Shown here in pieces: positions 1 through 9,043 of a stretch of 64,000 nucleotides of DNA (positions are counted from its first letter, which is position 1; the number at the start of each line of letters is the position of its first letter). Below the pieces are notes generated by a model that made no database searches, had not been told where the DNA came from, and was given only the letters and a program-made list of their open reading frames with translations. A program made the translations under genes and the position numbers. The stretch comes from Legionella cincinnatiensis (GTDB lineage: Bacteria > Pseudomonadota > Gammaproteobacteria > Legionellales > Legionellaceae). The stretch spans positions 1,550,001-1,614,000 of the forward strand of contig NZ_UGNX01000001.1 in NCBI RefSeq assembly GCF_900452415.1, read 5' to 3'.

Positions 1-3000
1 TTATAGGATTTATTGAAAACAATGAGAAAAACCAGCTACATAAGATTATTCATAATCCTAATGCTCCTACATTCATTGAAAGGGCAGTGCTATCCTCTGA
101 AAATGTAGCGCTTTGGGCGCAATTTGTAAGAACTAAAGAAGGTGTGGCCACAGATCGATTAGTATTAGTCCCTCCTTATCCCTGGAAACATTTTGCTCCA
201 GAGACTACTTTGGAAACGTTAACACTTTCTCATCAACAAGAATCAGAGAATAAACGTCTTTATGAAGAGCAAGTTATTTCTAATGTTGACTGGGAATTGC
301 TAAAAACTGATTTCCCTCGTTTTATTCTTCAATATGGAAGATTAATATTTAACTATTACTCAGTCGTTCCCGTTGCATCTCCTTTTGCACGAAAGTTTTT
401 TGATGAATTAACTACATTTCTTCCTCACGCAGACGAAGATTATATAGCGCAAATAAGCGGTTTTTTTGAGAATAATACACCCACAGATGGAGAAGCCCTT
501 CTATCGTTTATGGATTTTTATCCTAAAGATAACCAATGGTCTTATCAGTCTGTCTCTAGGCCAAAAGGTTGGTATCTTAACCATCCCTTCATTCAATTTA
601 TATTGAATCCAATATCTTCAATTGTGATGACTGATGCCTTGAAATTAGTTCATTTAAATGAAACATCAGGTTTTATAATCCCAGACCCCAATAAAAAATT
701 AAAGGATATATTTTCTATTCCTCTTCATTCCATACTTTCTCATTATCCGCAATCGATTAATACCGTAGCTGATCTTGAAGCTGCAGATAAAGGAACACCT
801 GTTTATAAGGCAATTACACTCGCTTTGGAGGCAGAACGACTTGCTTATGATTTTGAAACCTCAGTGACTTTACAAGAGTTCGTTATATTGGATCAATCAA
901 GTAGAGTAGGCCGTAATGAAGAAGTGTATGTCAGTAACATGAATACGTTCTTTACACAACTGAAACACAAAACAGTTCAACGTGCTCTTAATATTGATGA
1001 TTGTGAAGAACTAATAAAAAATTATCGTTTTGCAATAGCACATTATCTATTGCAAGAGATCCCATCAATTAGAAATGAAGCCTATGAAAAAATAAAAACT
1101 CTTCTCCCCAAACTTCCAGCTTCGAAACAGTTGGAGTGTCTAAAAGCTTTATTTAAGCCCGAAGTCTTTACTCCAAGTAAAATTGGCATATCAGCGTTGG
1201 ATAAAAAATACGATGGTTATATTGCATATCCTGAGTTTAGAAGCTGGGCGATTGAGCAACTCACGGATTTGATCGTGGCTGATTTAGGAAAAGATGACGG
1301 AAGTAGTGACTATTTAACCCGAATTAAATTAGTGATAGATGATATTGGAGCAAATACAGTTGGAATATCCCAGCTCACTATTTTAAGCACATTAGCAGCC
1401 AAAATTAATGCACAAAAAGAAGTTGCTTTTCTTATGAGGGACACTTACAACCATAATTCGGTTGCTAGCGCGCTTGCAAAATCTTATGAAGGAGTTGCTA
1501 TTGAGTTGCTCATTAACGAATCGAACAAGGATCCAGTTTTAAGACAACATCTTCTCGACTTTCTTGCTAAGCCCTTAAACCAGAGTTCTACGAGCACCTT
1601 ACGCGACTATATCAAGTCTAGATATGAGTATAAATTTCTAGAACTTTCGAAAGAGACGATTGATGATCTGATTGATGATCAGCTGCAAAACTACTATAGA
1701 AATTTTAGAGCCTCTTCTTTAACCATGCGAGTTATTTATTTAGAGCCTCTTCTTTTCCCCTTAAGCAGTACGGAAAATCAACAATTAGATATCATCCAAA
1801 AACTCATTGATGAGGTATTTCCCACCTCAGCAAATACTCCTGTCTTACAGCAAAATACAGCGGATGAAAATGAATACGCCAAAATAATTATCAATGCCTA
1901 TCTTGGAGTCGCTCAACTAGCAGAACGTCGTTTGCTTACTACAGCACTTTTTGTGGCAACGATGCAAGAAGAGCAGGATACAAAACGCACACTTGGTCAA
2001 AAATTAAATATGGTTTTATCACATATGGGACCAGCCGGTGGTAAATTATTACAAGCTATTCACAGTCATCCACAAACACCGGAGGATTTAAAAAGAGATA
2101 TAGCTTCCTCAAAAACATTGTTCGACCCTCCATTACGCTGGGAATTAGTCGAGTATGTTGATAAAAGTGGATTATTGGAGCACAGTGAGAATAACCCCAA
2201 TCCTGTTATACACATCGGTCCCTTGGTCGGAGCAGGTTCATTTGGTCTCACCGTATTTAACACCTTAAGTGACGGAACAAAAGTGGCAGATACTTTCTTA
2301 CGTGACCATGCTGCAATAAAAGCGGAGCGCGAGTTAACGATAATGAGCGCGGCTACAAATAAAATTGTCGCATTAAGACCTGAACTTAAACCTATAACCA
2401 ATATGGTTAATGAAGCACAACGTTCCGCGCGCGAAGAAACAAATATGCAATTGGCGGAACAGGCAAACGCTCTCGCGGTAAAATCCTATCATAACATCCG
2501 GGTTGTTGTTGGGCCTCATAAGTTTACTCATGAGGTAACCCAATTACAAAAAACTGGGGATAACTTTAAGCGAGTGACTATCGCCCCAGGCGAACATTTC
2601 AATGACTTAAAAGCATCACCTTACAAAACCGCGCTGGCCAAAGCCATGGTTCTCACTCAACTCTCTTTACGCTTGGCTGGATTCAATACCGATTTGGATC
2701 GTCATGGGGGGAATATCAAAATTCAAGGAAACACGATTACCCACTTCGATTTTGGAGCAATGAATCTATCTCCAATCACTGAAGAGGATAAACGTATCAC
2801 GGGAAAAATTCTGGCGCAAATTTTGATTGCTGTTTTTAACGGAGAGGCATTTTCTAAAGCCTTATTGACAACAATACAAAATGCTCAAGTTTCAGAAACA
2901 TCTCTCATTTACCTCAATGGACTGAATAAGGATTTTCTGGCTTTAGGAGATTATCTTAAGGAAATCAACAAACAGGAACTGGCCTATCTTGTTGCTCAGT

Positions 3001-3302
3001 GTCTTATCGGAGATACAGTAGATTCTCCAATTAACACCGCGTTTAGAGAAGAGCTTGGCTTGGTACCTTATGTATTGTTTTATTTTAGTGAGATGCTTAA
3101 TATGTTGATATCTAAAATACAAGGAACGGGCAGTGATATTCATCTAAATGAAACTGTCAGCAATGTTGAACAAGTTCAACATGAACCCAAGAATAAAATA
3201 CGTTCGCCATTGTTATGTTATAGCTCCTTTTTTTCCCATAAGACGAGCGATGAAGTCCTATCACTATCAATAGAGCAAACTACAAACAACTCTATTGATT
3301 AA
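1..3302 (+). CDS. Large effector-like protein with C-terminal PI3/PI4-kinase-like domain (5' end outside window)
   Basis: The reading frame is open from the first bases of the window, so the N-terminus is missing; the GTG at 87 is just an internal Val codon. The visible part is about 1,100 residues. The first two thirds match nothing I recognise. From about 2210 there is a glycine-rich loop (GPLVGAGSFG), then AIKAERE, which could supply the phosphate-binding lysine. Next comes a catalytic-loop motif DLDRHGGN at 2691-2714 and HFDFGAM at 2742-2762. DRHxxN followed closely by DFG is the arrangement of PI3K/PI4K-type kinases, not the HRD order of ordinary protein kinases. Together with its size and accessory setting this suggests a secreted lipid or atypical protein kinase. 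The kinase-fold call is inference from motifs; the substrate is unknown. A hairpin follows the stop codon. Confidence 0.6.
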   Translation, partial: IGFIENNEKNQLHKIIHNPNAPTFIERAVLSSENVALWAQFVRTKEGVATDRLVLVPPYPWKHFAPETTLETLTLSHQQESENKRLYEEQVISNVDWELLKTDFPRFILQYGRLIFNYYSVVPVASPFARKFFDELTTFLPHADEDYIAQISGFFENNTPTDGEALLSFMDFYPKDNQWSYQSVSRPKGWYLNHPFIQFILNPISSIVMTDALKLVHLNETSGFIIPDPNKKLKDIFSIPLHSILSHYPQSINTVADLEAADKGTPVYKAITLALEAERLAYDFETSVTLQEFVILDQSSRVGRNEEVYVSNMNTFFTQLKHKTVQRALNIDDCEELIKNYRFAIAHYLLQEIPSIRNEAYEKIKTLLPKLPASKQLECLKALFKPEVFTPSKIGISALDKKYDGYIAYPEFRSWAIEQLTDLIVADLGKDDGSSDYLTRIKLVIDDIGANTVGISQLTILSTLAAKINAQKEVAFLMRDTYNHNSVASALAKSYEGVAIELLINESNKDPVLRQHLLDFLAKPLNQSSTSTLRDYIKSRYEYKFLELSKETIDDLIDDQLQNYYRNFRASSLTMRVIYLEPLLFPLSSTENQQLDIIQKLIDEVFPTSANTPVLQQNTADENEYAKIIINAYLGVAQLAERRLLTTALFVATMQEEQDTKRTLGQKLNMVLSHMGPAGGKLLQAIHSHPQTPEDLKRDIASSKTLFDPPLRWELVEYVDKSGLLEHSENNPNPVIHIGPLVGAGSFGLTVFNTLSDGTKVADTFLRDHAAIKAERELTIMSAATNKIVALRPELKPITNMVNEAQRSAREETNMQLAEQANALAVKSYHNIRVVVGPHKFTHEVTQLQKTGDNFKRVTIAPGEHFNDLKASPYKTALAKAMVLTQLSLRLAGFNTDLDRHGGNIKIQGNTITHFDFGAMNLSPITEEDKRITGKILAQILIAVFNGEAFSKALLTTIQNAQVSETSLIYLNGLNKDFLALGDYLKEINKQELAYLVAQCLIGDTVDSPINTAFREELGLVPYVLFYFSEMLNMLISKIQGTGSDIHLNETVSNVEQVQHEPKNKIRSPLLCYSSFFSHKTSDEVLSLSIEQTTNNSID

Positions 3303-3309
3303 TTATTGT

Positions 3310-3338
3310 AGCCAGCTCAAAATATTTTTGAGTTGGCT
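3310..3338 (+). terminator. Hairpin after the kinase-like gene
   Basis: Thirteen-base arms (AGCCAGCTCAAAA and TTTTGAGTTGGCT, one G-U pair) enclose a 3-base loop, starting 8 bases after the stop codon. The T run lies inside the stem and not after it, so it is an imperfect intrinsic terminator. Confidence 0.5.
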
Positions 3339-3422
3339 ATTGATTGGGTTATCACTTTTCTTTGAAGCAAGAGATCAAAATTCAAGGATACGCCAACCAT
3401 CTTTGGCTCTCCCTCAAATGTA

Positions 3423-3630
3423 GGGGCATTTTAATCAAGTTAGTTTAGACTAACCCATTGATTTGACGGTCAAAAGGAAGATTAAAATGCCTAAGAAAGA
3501 TTGTATCCTAAATTTACCTGGATATTCTATTAAAAAAGTAAGTGGAGAGAACCCGGTTTATATCGAAGTCACTTATCGATGTGTTGTTCGCTGTATTCAT
3601 TGTGGTAATAAGAAATTACGTAAAAAAGAC
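3423..3630 (+). mobile_element. ISL3-family insertion sequence, 5' fragment (copy 1)
   Basis: The stretch starts with GGGGCATTTTAATC, which also begins the second copy at 27770, so it probably marks the IS end. The transposase frame starts at ATG 3487 behind AAGGAAG. It encodes the N-terminal zinc-finger part of an ISL3-type transposase (CVVRCIHCGNKKLRKKDS) and then stops matching where a 235 bp inverted-repeat element begins. About 50 codons remain. The sequence is nearly identical to 27770-27980, so both fragments come from the same IS. Non-functional remnant. Confidence 0.75.
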
Positions 3631-3865
3631 AGCACGGGTAGCCTGGTTGCTTGCAACCAGGATTTCACCTGATTGTCGATCCTTAATGCCAGCATAAAAA
3701 AATACGTACCGCCCCGAGTTTTGTCTCATCTGTAATTGACCCTGAGGTTTTTGCTCTTCCTTGTGAACTTGCAACCAATAAAATAGCCTCTTTATTATTA
3801 CAAAAGCCTGATAATCTTTGCCCCTTTGATAAATCCTGGTTGCAAGCAACCAGGCTACGCGTACT
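3631..3865. repeat. MITE-like element, copy A, with 30 bp self-complementary terminal inverted repeats
   Basis: The left end ACGGGTAGCCTGGTTGCTT and the right end (complement ACGCGTAGCCTGGTTGCTT) form inverted repeats of about 30 bp. Each repeat is itself a hairpin: CCTGGTTGC, two bases, GCAACCAGG. The interior of about 170 bp is nearly identical to copy B at 28385-28620. No transposase is encoded. A short minus-strand open frame exists in both copies but looks incidental. The left flank is ISL3 sequence; the right flank is not its continuation. Confidence 0.8.
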
Positions 3866-4064
3866 TTTGAATGATTATTTTGAGCAATCGCGTTGCACGC
3901 GCTTGCTCAATGATGAATAGTGGGTTGAATTTATTGAAAAATTTCGCAGCCCTTAGGCTGCGTCACTGCAGATACATTTGCAGTGACGCGGCATAAAGGA
4001 CTGTTATCGGCATGATGTGTATGGTAGGGTTGCATGACGCAATGGAAAGCTATGCCCCCAACCT
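3866..4064. other. Palindrome-rich end region of the IS91-type element
   Basis: There is no gene here. GCAGCC/GGCTGC forms a short palindrome near 3945-3960. GCGTCACTGCA (3960-3970) pairs with TGCAGTGACGC (3979-3989). IS91-like rolling-circle elements carry hairpins at their ends, so this is probably the left terminal region of the transposase unit that begins at 4065. The exact element boundary is not determined. Confidence 0.4.
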
Positions 4065-5585
4065 ATGTCCAACATTCTGCCTACTCAAAATGGGCTATTG
4101 GTGCGCGCATCTATGGAATATGCACGCCATCAACCCGAACACACATTACTTTATCAAGTAATAGAAGCGTATTACCCCAAGTTTTTGGATTATCTTATTG
4201 AATCAGATAAGACACTTCCACAATATGTCCAGGATGAGTTTGAAGCTTACCTGAAATGTGGTCGTCTTGAGCATGGCTTTTTGCGTGTTCAGTGTGATAC
4301 TTGTCATCGTGAGCAGCTGGTAGCATTCAGTTGCAAGCGCCGGGGTTTTTGTCCGAGTTGTGGTGCAAAACGCATGGTAGAGAGTGCCGCGCTTCTAGTT
4401 GATGAGGTATTACCAGAAAAGCCAGTACGACAGTGGGTATTGAGTGTGCCATTTCCATTACGCTGGCTATTTGCAAGCAATCCCGAGATGTTAAGCAAAG
4501 CGCTTTTGGTAGTAACAAGAGCCATTAGTAGCTGGCAGATTAAGAAAGCTGGATTGTCGAAAAAGACAGGCAGAACAGGTGCTGTGACATTGATTCAGCG
4601 TTTTGGAAGTGCCCTGAATTTAAACATTCATTTTCATATGCTATTTCTGGATGGCGTTTATGAAGTTGACTCTGAGGGAAATACTATCCAATTTCACACA
4701 ATTAAAGCCCCCTCCAATCAGGACATGAATTTACTGTTACGCCGAATCAGCATGCGTATCATGAGGTTACTGGAGCGTGCTGGATTTTTGGAGCGAGACC
4801 AAGAAGAGGGTGGTTTGATGTTGGAAGGCTCTGATGACGATGTTATGAACCATCTTCAGGGGAGTTCAATTATTTATCGAATTGCGACAGGACGACGTTT
4901 AGGTCAAAAGGTTTTGACGTTAAAGACGTTGCCACCCCGGGATGAGTTTGATGAATCTGTTGGAGAGTCATTAGCCAAGTCAGGTGGATTTTCCTTGCAT
5001 GCTGGAGTCAGTGCCAAATCGCACCAACGAGATAAGGTTGAACGGTTGTGCCGATATATAGCAAGGCCCGCAGTATCGACTCATCGATTAGAGATTTTGC
5101 CGGATGGCAAGATTTCTTATGAATTAAAGACCCCCGTATAAAAATGGCACTACCCATGTAGTGTTTGAGCCACTGGATTTTATTGCCCGCCTGGCATCGC
5201 TGGTACCCAAGCCACGAGGTCATCACTTAACGCGATTTCACGGCGTCTTTGCACCAAACAGCAAACAACGTGCTGCTGTGACTAGCGAGGGGAAATTAAA
5301 TAAAAAGAACTCTTCACCCAAAAAATAGAGGATGTTGAAGAGCGTCGAAGCAAAATGAACTGGGCAATGCGTTTGAAACGAGTATTTAATATTGATGTAT
5401 CGATTTGCAGTCATTGCCGAGGCAATATGCGAATCATTGCTTGGATTGAAGAACGAGCGGTCATTGATAAAATTTTGTTACACATCGAGCAAAAGCAAAA
5501 ATCACAAACACCTTTCTATTGTTCGTCTGATATTCGAGCGCCTCCAGTAACGATAAAAAAGCAACTGGCTTGCCATTACAACTGA
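4065..5585 (+). pseudogene. IS91-family (HUH/Y2) transposase with two frameshifts
   Basis: The first frame (4065-5141) has the family's N-terminal zinc-binding region (CDTCHRE... CKRRGFCPSCGAKRM), the HUH metal motif NIHFHMLFLDG and the tyrosine region RLCRYIARP. The frame then breaks in a run of five C at 5131-5135. The next frame continues the protein (YKNGTTHVVFEPLDFIARL...) to a TAG at 5326-5328, directly after a run of six A. A third frame carries the conserved C-terminus (NWAMRLKRVFNIDV, then CSHCRGNMRIIAWIE) to 5585. Restoring one base at each homopolymer gives one continuous transposase. The enzyme is a rolling-circle transposase in its intact form. Both breaks lie in homopolymers, so real decay and sequencing error are equally open. 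Confidence 0.85.
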
Positions 5586-5758
5586 ATAAAGAAAAAAACA
5601 TAGTTTAATTATGCGGTTTTGTGTCGTCCTTGAATTATGCATGTTCATAAATAGAACGCTCAAACGCCTTATTTCAGAAGAAATGTTGCTCATTATTCAT
5701 AAGTCTGGAGAAAATCTAAAAAACGGACCAAGGTTTTTGTAAATTTGTTGGTGATGAT

Positions 5759-5803
5759 ACTTTTGCAAAATGGAAAAAAGGTGCTTTAAAATTCTTATAC
5801 CCT
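5759..5803 (+). repeat. 45 bp direct repeat, copy 1 (left of the 727-residue gene)
   Basis: The sequence from ACTTTTGCAAAATGG to CTTATACCCT is identical to 8435-8479. In one frame both copies read TFAKWKKGALKFLYP, so they may be leftovers of a duplicated coding sequence. The rest of the 383 bp gap 5586-5968 shows no gene. Confidence 0.85.
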
Positions 5804-5968
5804 GATTTTTTGATACTGAACAAAACCTTAAGAAACGATAGATAATCCTCATACCCTATCCAACATCTGATTACTTAGAAACATATTTCCTTAAGACCCT
5901 CTCGATAAAATTCTAACTATGAACAGAGAAAAAACATTCTGGTTCTAAAATGGCTAGGAGAACATATC

Positions 5969-8152
5969 ATGGGTATCGTCGAAAGCAAGAAAACATCAAT
6001 ATCAGAAAATCAAGGTAAAGGTATTGTTAAAGTGCAAACCTGGGGAACATCTCCTGATGGTGGTTCGGGATTAATGAATTTTTTAAGCACCCAATATCGT
6101 GGAGAAAATGTTGGGCATGCTTCTCTTGAGATTAGGCTTCCTGATAGTCCAGAAAACTCTGAGCTTATAAAAAAATATTGCTATCAAGATCCTGAAATTC
6201 CTGTTGAAAGAAAGATGCGGAAAAAAGATGATGGCACTGAAGAAGCAGAATATATAGTTAGATTTAGCTTCATCCCAGGTAAAAAGAGCCCATTCCATCT
6301 AAACTTCTCTTACAGCGACGATACCATTTATGAGAGAGCTGGTCATCATACTACAGAGAGACATTATCTAGAGGTTTCAGAGCTAGAAGAAAGAAGAGGA
6401 AGTAAAAGAGTCATTAGTGTATTTCCCGCTTGCTCATTAACAGAAAAGGGACGTGCACTAGATTTCTCTACTCCTCAAGGTCAGTATATTCTTAAAGTAA
6501 AAGAAATTGAAAATTGTAATGATTTATTAGAAACAGCAAAATTATTAGAGAAGAAATACAATGCATTGAAAGAAAATAAAAAAACTGTTGACTTGGATCA
6601 TCCAAGTAATAAAACGATTTTGATTGCTGCTAAACGATTAGGTATAGAGCTTCCTAAAGGAAAATTTTCTCTGGAAGAGTTAGATAATATGCTGAACGTA
6701 TCTGAAATTAAGAAAAATGTTCAAGACAAAATAGCCCAATTAAACAAAGAAAAGCTTGTTTTAATGGACAAAATTGACCAAAGAGAGAAGAAAGAAGAAA
6801 ACAAGCAATTGGTTACAGCACTTAATGATATTTTAAAAAAACTTAACGACTCTAATCTTGACATTTTGCCTTCAGAAATTGAGAAGCTAAAAATTCCTGA
6901 AGAAATTAAAAATGAACTTCTCAAATTAACTGAATTAAACGAACTAGGACAATTAAAAGTCAAATTAGAGAACTTACGCGAACAATGCATCAAAGAAAAT
7001 GAGCGGTTTTCTATAGAAAGTCTTACCTTTTTTAATAATAAAGACGACTACTTATGTCGTGGTAGACCAGCTGATGGGGAAATACAGCTTCCATTAGGAG
7101 CCGGAGAAAACGAACTTAATGCTGCTGCTATGTTGGAGCAAATGCGAAAAATAGTCGACTCAGGCTATGATTATGACTTATATACTCATAATTGTTCGAG
7201 CACTGCTTTAAGTATATTAAAGGCAGGCAGAGATGGTGCCGTATCGGAAGTCTCCCCTGCAAGAGGATTTACTACAACCAATCCCCAAACGGTTTACAAC
7301 GAGGCAATCGCTTTAAGGGATAAAGTTTGCAAAGTATCAGCACCTCAATCACTCTCAAACCTAGATGATTTTTATGCTTCAAGAACTCTTGGAACTAAAG
7401 TTATACCTAGAGAATGTTCGAATGTACATGAAGCAATACTTAGTTTTGCGGTAGATAATATATTTCCAGAAGACGAAGATATAACAAATAAAACGTTTTA
7501 TGTATTCTCAAAAAGTGATAGAGAGAGCATATTAAAACATCAGGACAAACTGATACCCACTGATTTACTACGAGATCTTTGGGGTATTATTCCTAATAGA
7601 ACATTACCTCTGTCAAAAGATGGAGCAAATAATGTTGTAATAGATCGGAATATGACAATTGGCCAGTTAATGCAAGGACTATCTATTCTAGCACAAAAAA
7701 ATGCTGAAACTCGCCTTACAAAGCAAGATGCTTTGATTGAATCCAATGAAAACGATCCATATAAGATTTTAAGAGATAAAATTGAATCTGAGATTATGAG
7801 ACTCGGGAACAGAACCGACCAAAAATCCGTTAAAAAAACTACTGACTTAACTGAAGCTTACATCAATACAGTAGAAAGATTAAATTCAATTAACCCACCA
7901 TTAAGTAACAAAGAGAGAGCTGCTCTTCTTTTTGAAGAATTAACGCCTCAACTAAAAGTAAATACTGGATTTAATTTTTACGAAGCAACATCTTATGCAG
8001 AGGTGAAGAAAACAGCTATAGAGCTGGGTGTATGTGAAAAAACAGATTACACAAATAAGTTTAGAAATATAGTTCATGAAATGAGAGAGAAATGTGAACA
8101 AACAAAACTTGAAATCACTGAAGAGCAACAAAGTTTGTTTTCACCTAAATAA
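5969..8152 (+). CDS. Putative effector with permuted papain-like His/Cys signature and coiled coil
   Basis: The protein has 727 residues, no signal peptide and no membrane segment, and starts at ATG 5969 behind AGGAGA. Near the N-terminus is VGHASLEIRLP (His50); much later comes YTHNCSSTALSILKAG (Cys409). A His in GHxxLEI before a Cys in NCSS is the order seen in permuted NlpC/P60-like (YiiX/LRAT-type) papain folds, which act as amidases, acyltransferases or proteases. About 190 to 345 is Lys/Glu/Leu-rich and probably coiled coil, sitting between the two catalytic pieces as a long insertion. The region after 440 is not recognised. The gene stands alone between two copies of a 45 bp repeat, in AT-rich DNA with mobile-element debris on its left. 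A secreted host-directed hydrolase is the best guess; the fold call is motif-based. Confidence 0.55.
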   Translation: MGIVESKKTSISENQGKGIVKVQTWGTSPDGGSGLMNFLSTQYRGENVGHASLEIRLPDSPENSELIKKYCYQDPEIPVERKMRKKDDGTEEAEYIVRFSFIPGKKSPFHLNFSYSDDTIYERAGHHTTERHYLEVSELEERRGSKRVISVFPACSLTEKGRALDFSTPQGQYILKVKEIENCNDLLETAKLLEKKYNALKENKKTVDLDHPSNKTILIAAKRLGIELPKGKFSLEELDNMLNVSEIKKNVQDKIAQLNKEKLVLMDKIDQREKKEENKQLVTALNDILKKLNDSNLDILPSEIEKLKIPEEIKNELLKLTELNELGQLKVKLENLREQCIKENERFSIESLTFFNNKDDYLCRGRPADGEIQLPLGAGENELNAAAMLEQMRKIVDSGYDYDLYTHNCSSTALSILKAGRDGAVSEVSPARGFTTTNPQTVYNEAIALRDKVCKVSAPQSLSNLDDFYASRTLGTKVIPRECSNVHEAILSFAVDNIFPEDEDITNKTFYVFSKSDRESILKHQDKLIPTDLLRDLWGIIPNRTLPLSKDGANNVVIDRNMTIGQLMQGLSILAQKNAETRLTKQDALIESNENDPYKILRDKIESEIMRLGNRTDQKSVKKTTDLTEAYINTVERLNSINPPLSNKERAALLFEELTPQLKVNTGFNFYEATSYAEVKKTAIELGVCEKTDYTNKFRNIVHEMREKCEQTKLEITEEQQSLFSPK

Positions 8153-8434
8153 TGATTTGAATACTATGTATAATTGCTCAAAGCGATTAAAAGGTCATAA
8201 TATAGAGTGCAGGACAACAAAGGACTGTGTATCTTGTCAAAGATCAGTTAATATGGAGTATTTAATAACAAATCCCGAGATTTATGACTGATCAGGAAAA
8301 GAAAACTCATTTTGGTTACAGCACTGTAGCCTGGGATTTTTTTCTTCAACTTCACCATCAAATAGTTCTCCAGCTAATCCTGAATCATCAGAGACTTCTT
8401 CTGTATCGTGCAAAAAGTCAGGTTTATGAAAGCT

Positions 8435-8479
8435 ACTTTTGCAAAATGGAAAAAAGGTGCTTTAAAATTCTTATACCCT
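8435..8479 (+). repeat. 45 bp direct repeat, copy 2 (right of the 727-residue gene)
   Basis: Identical to 5759-5803 and in the same orientation. The surrounding gap 8153-9043 holds only short open frames and no gene I would call. Just upstream (about 8344-8430) one frame reads as a Ser/Pro-rich tail, possibly a gene remnant. Confidence 0.85.
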
Positions 8480-8571
8480 TTTGGCATTTCAAAAATATTT
8501 TTATTATCTAAAATAAGTTGCTTATTCATAAACATAGATAAATCTCATCATTACGTGGCACTATATTCAAA

Positions 8572-8703
8572 CTATTCGAACAGCGCCTCAATGGTTGATT
8601 GCATTTCTTCCTGGCTTGGCTTCGCATACCTAAAAATTTCCTTAATAGATACATTTCCGCCAAGCTCTTGAGCAAAATGTACTCCATGTTTATCACCTCC
8701 ATG
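8572..8703 (-). pseudogene. Possible C-terminal remnant of a recombinase/integrase-like gene
   Basis: A minus-strand open frame of about 43 codons ends at TAG 8574-8572 and reads GDKHGVHFAQELGGN, then IFRYAKPSQEEM. The RYAxPSxEEM pattern near the C-terminus recalls tyrosine recombinases, but the catalytic residues would lie further upstream, where the frame is closed. This is a weak match and could be chance. The 340 bp to the next gene (8704-9043) shows nothing recognisable. Confidence 0.2.
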
Positions 8704-9043
8704 AAATTATTATAGGTTTGTAAAGTGATTTTTATAAAGTTGTCTTTTTCTTTTAAGAGTTAATTAATCAAGAGAAGCATTTTCATCAAGTAAAAAGCTG
8801 TCAGTTATAACATAATGATTTAATAATTTAGCTTTTTGCATTGAATAACAATTTTTATGCATAATCTTTTTTATACTTAAGGATCAATGATGAGGTCCAG
8901 AATTTTTCAACACTAACGCACACAACCATGTGCAAATAAATCAAATTGATCCAAACCATGAAGATTATCCGCATTTATCCATAAACACACTTTTATACTT
9001 CCAATTACTGCTTTTTCTAGGTTTAATGAGTGGGGAAATAGGG

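Noticed and set aside
3616..3849. Minus-strand open frame inside MITE-like copy A, with a matching one in copy B (28247-28600)
   Set aside because: It runs across the inverted repeats and out into unrelated flanks, has no RBS and no recognisable protein; conservation follows from the element being repeated.
8094..8571. Several short plus-strand frames after the 727-residue gene
   Set aside because: They overlap each other, include the 45 bp repeat and lack good RBS; treated as non-coding debris.
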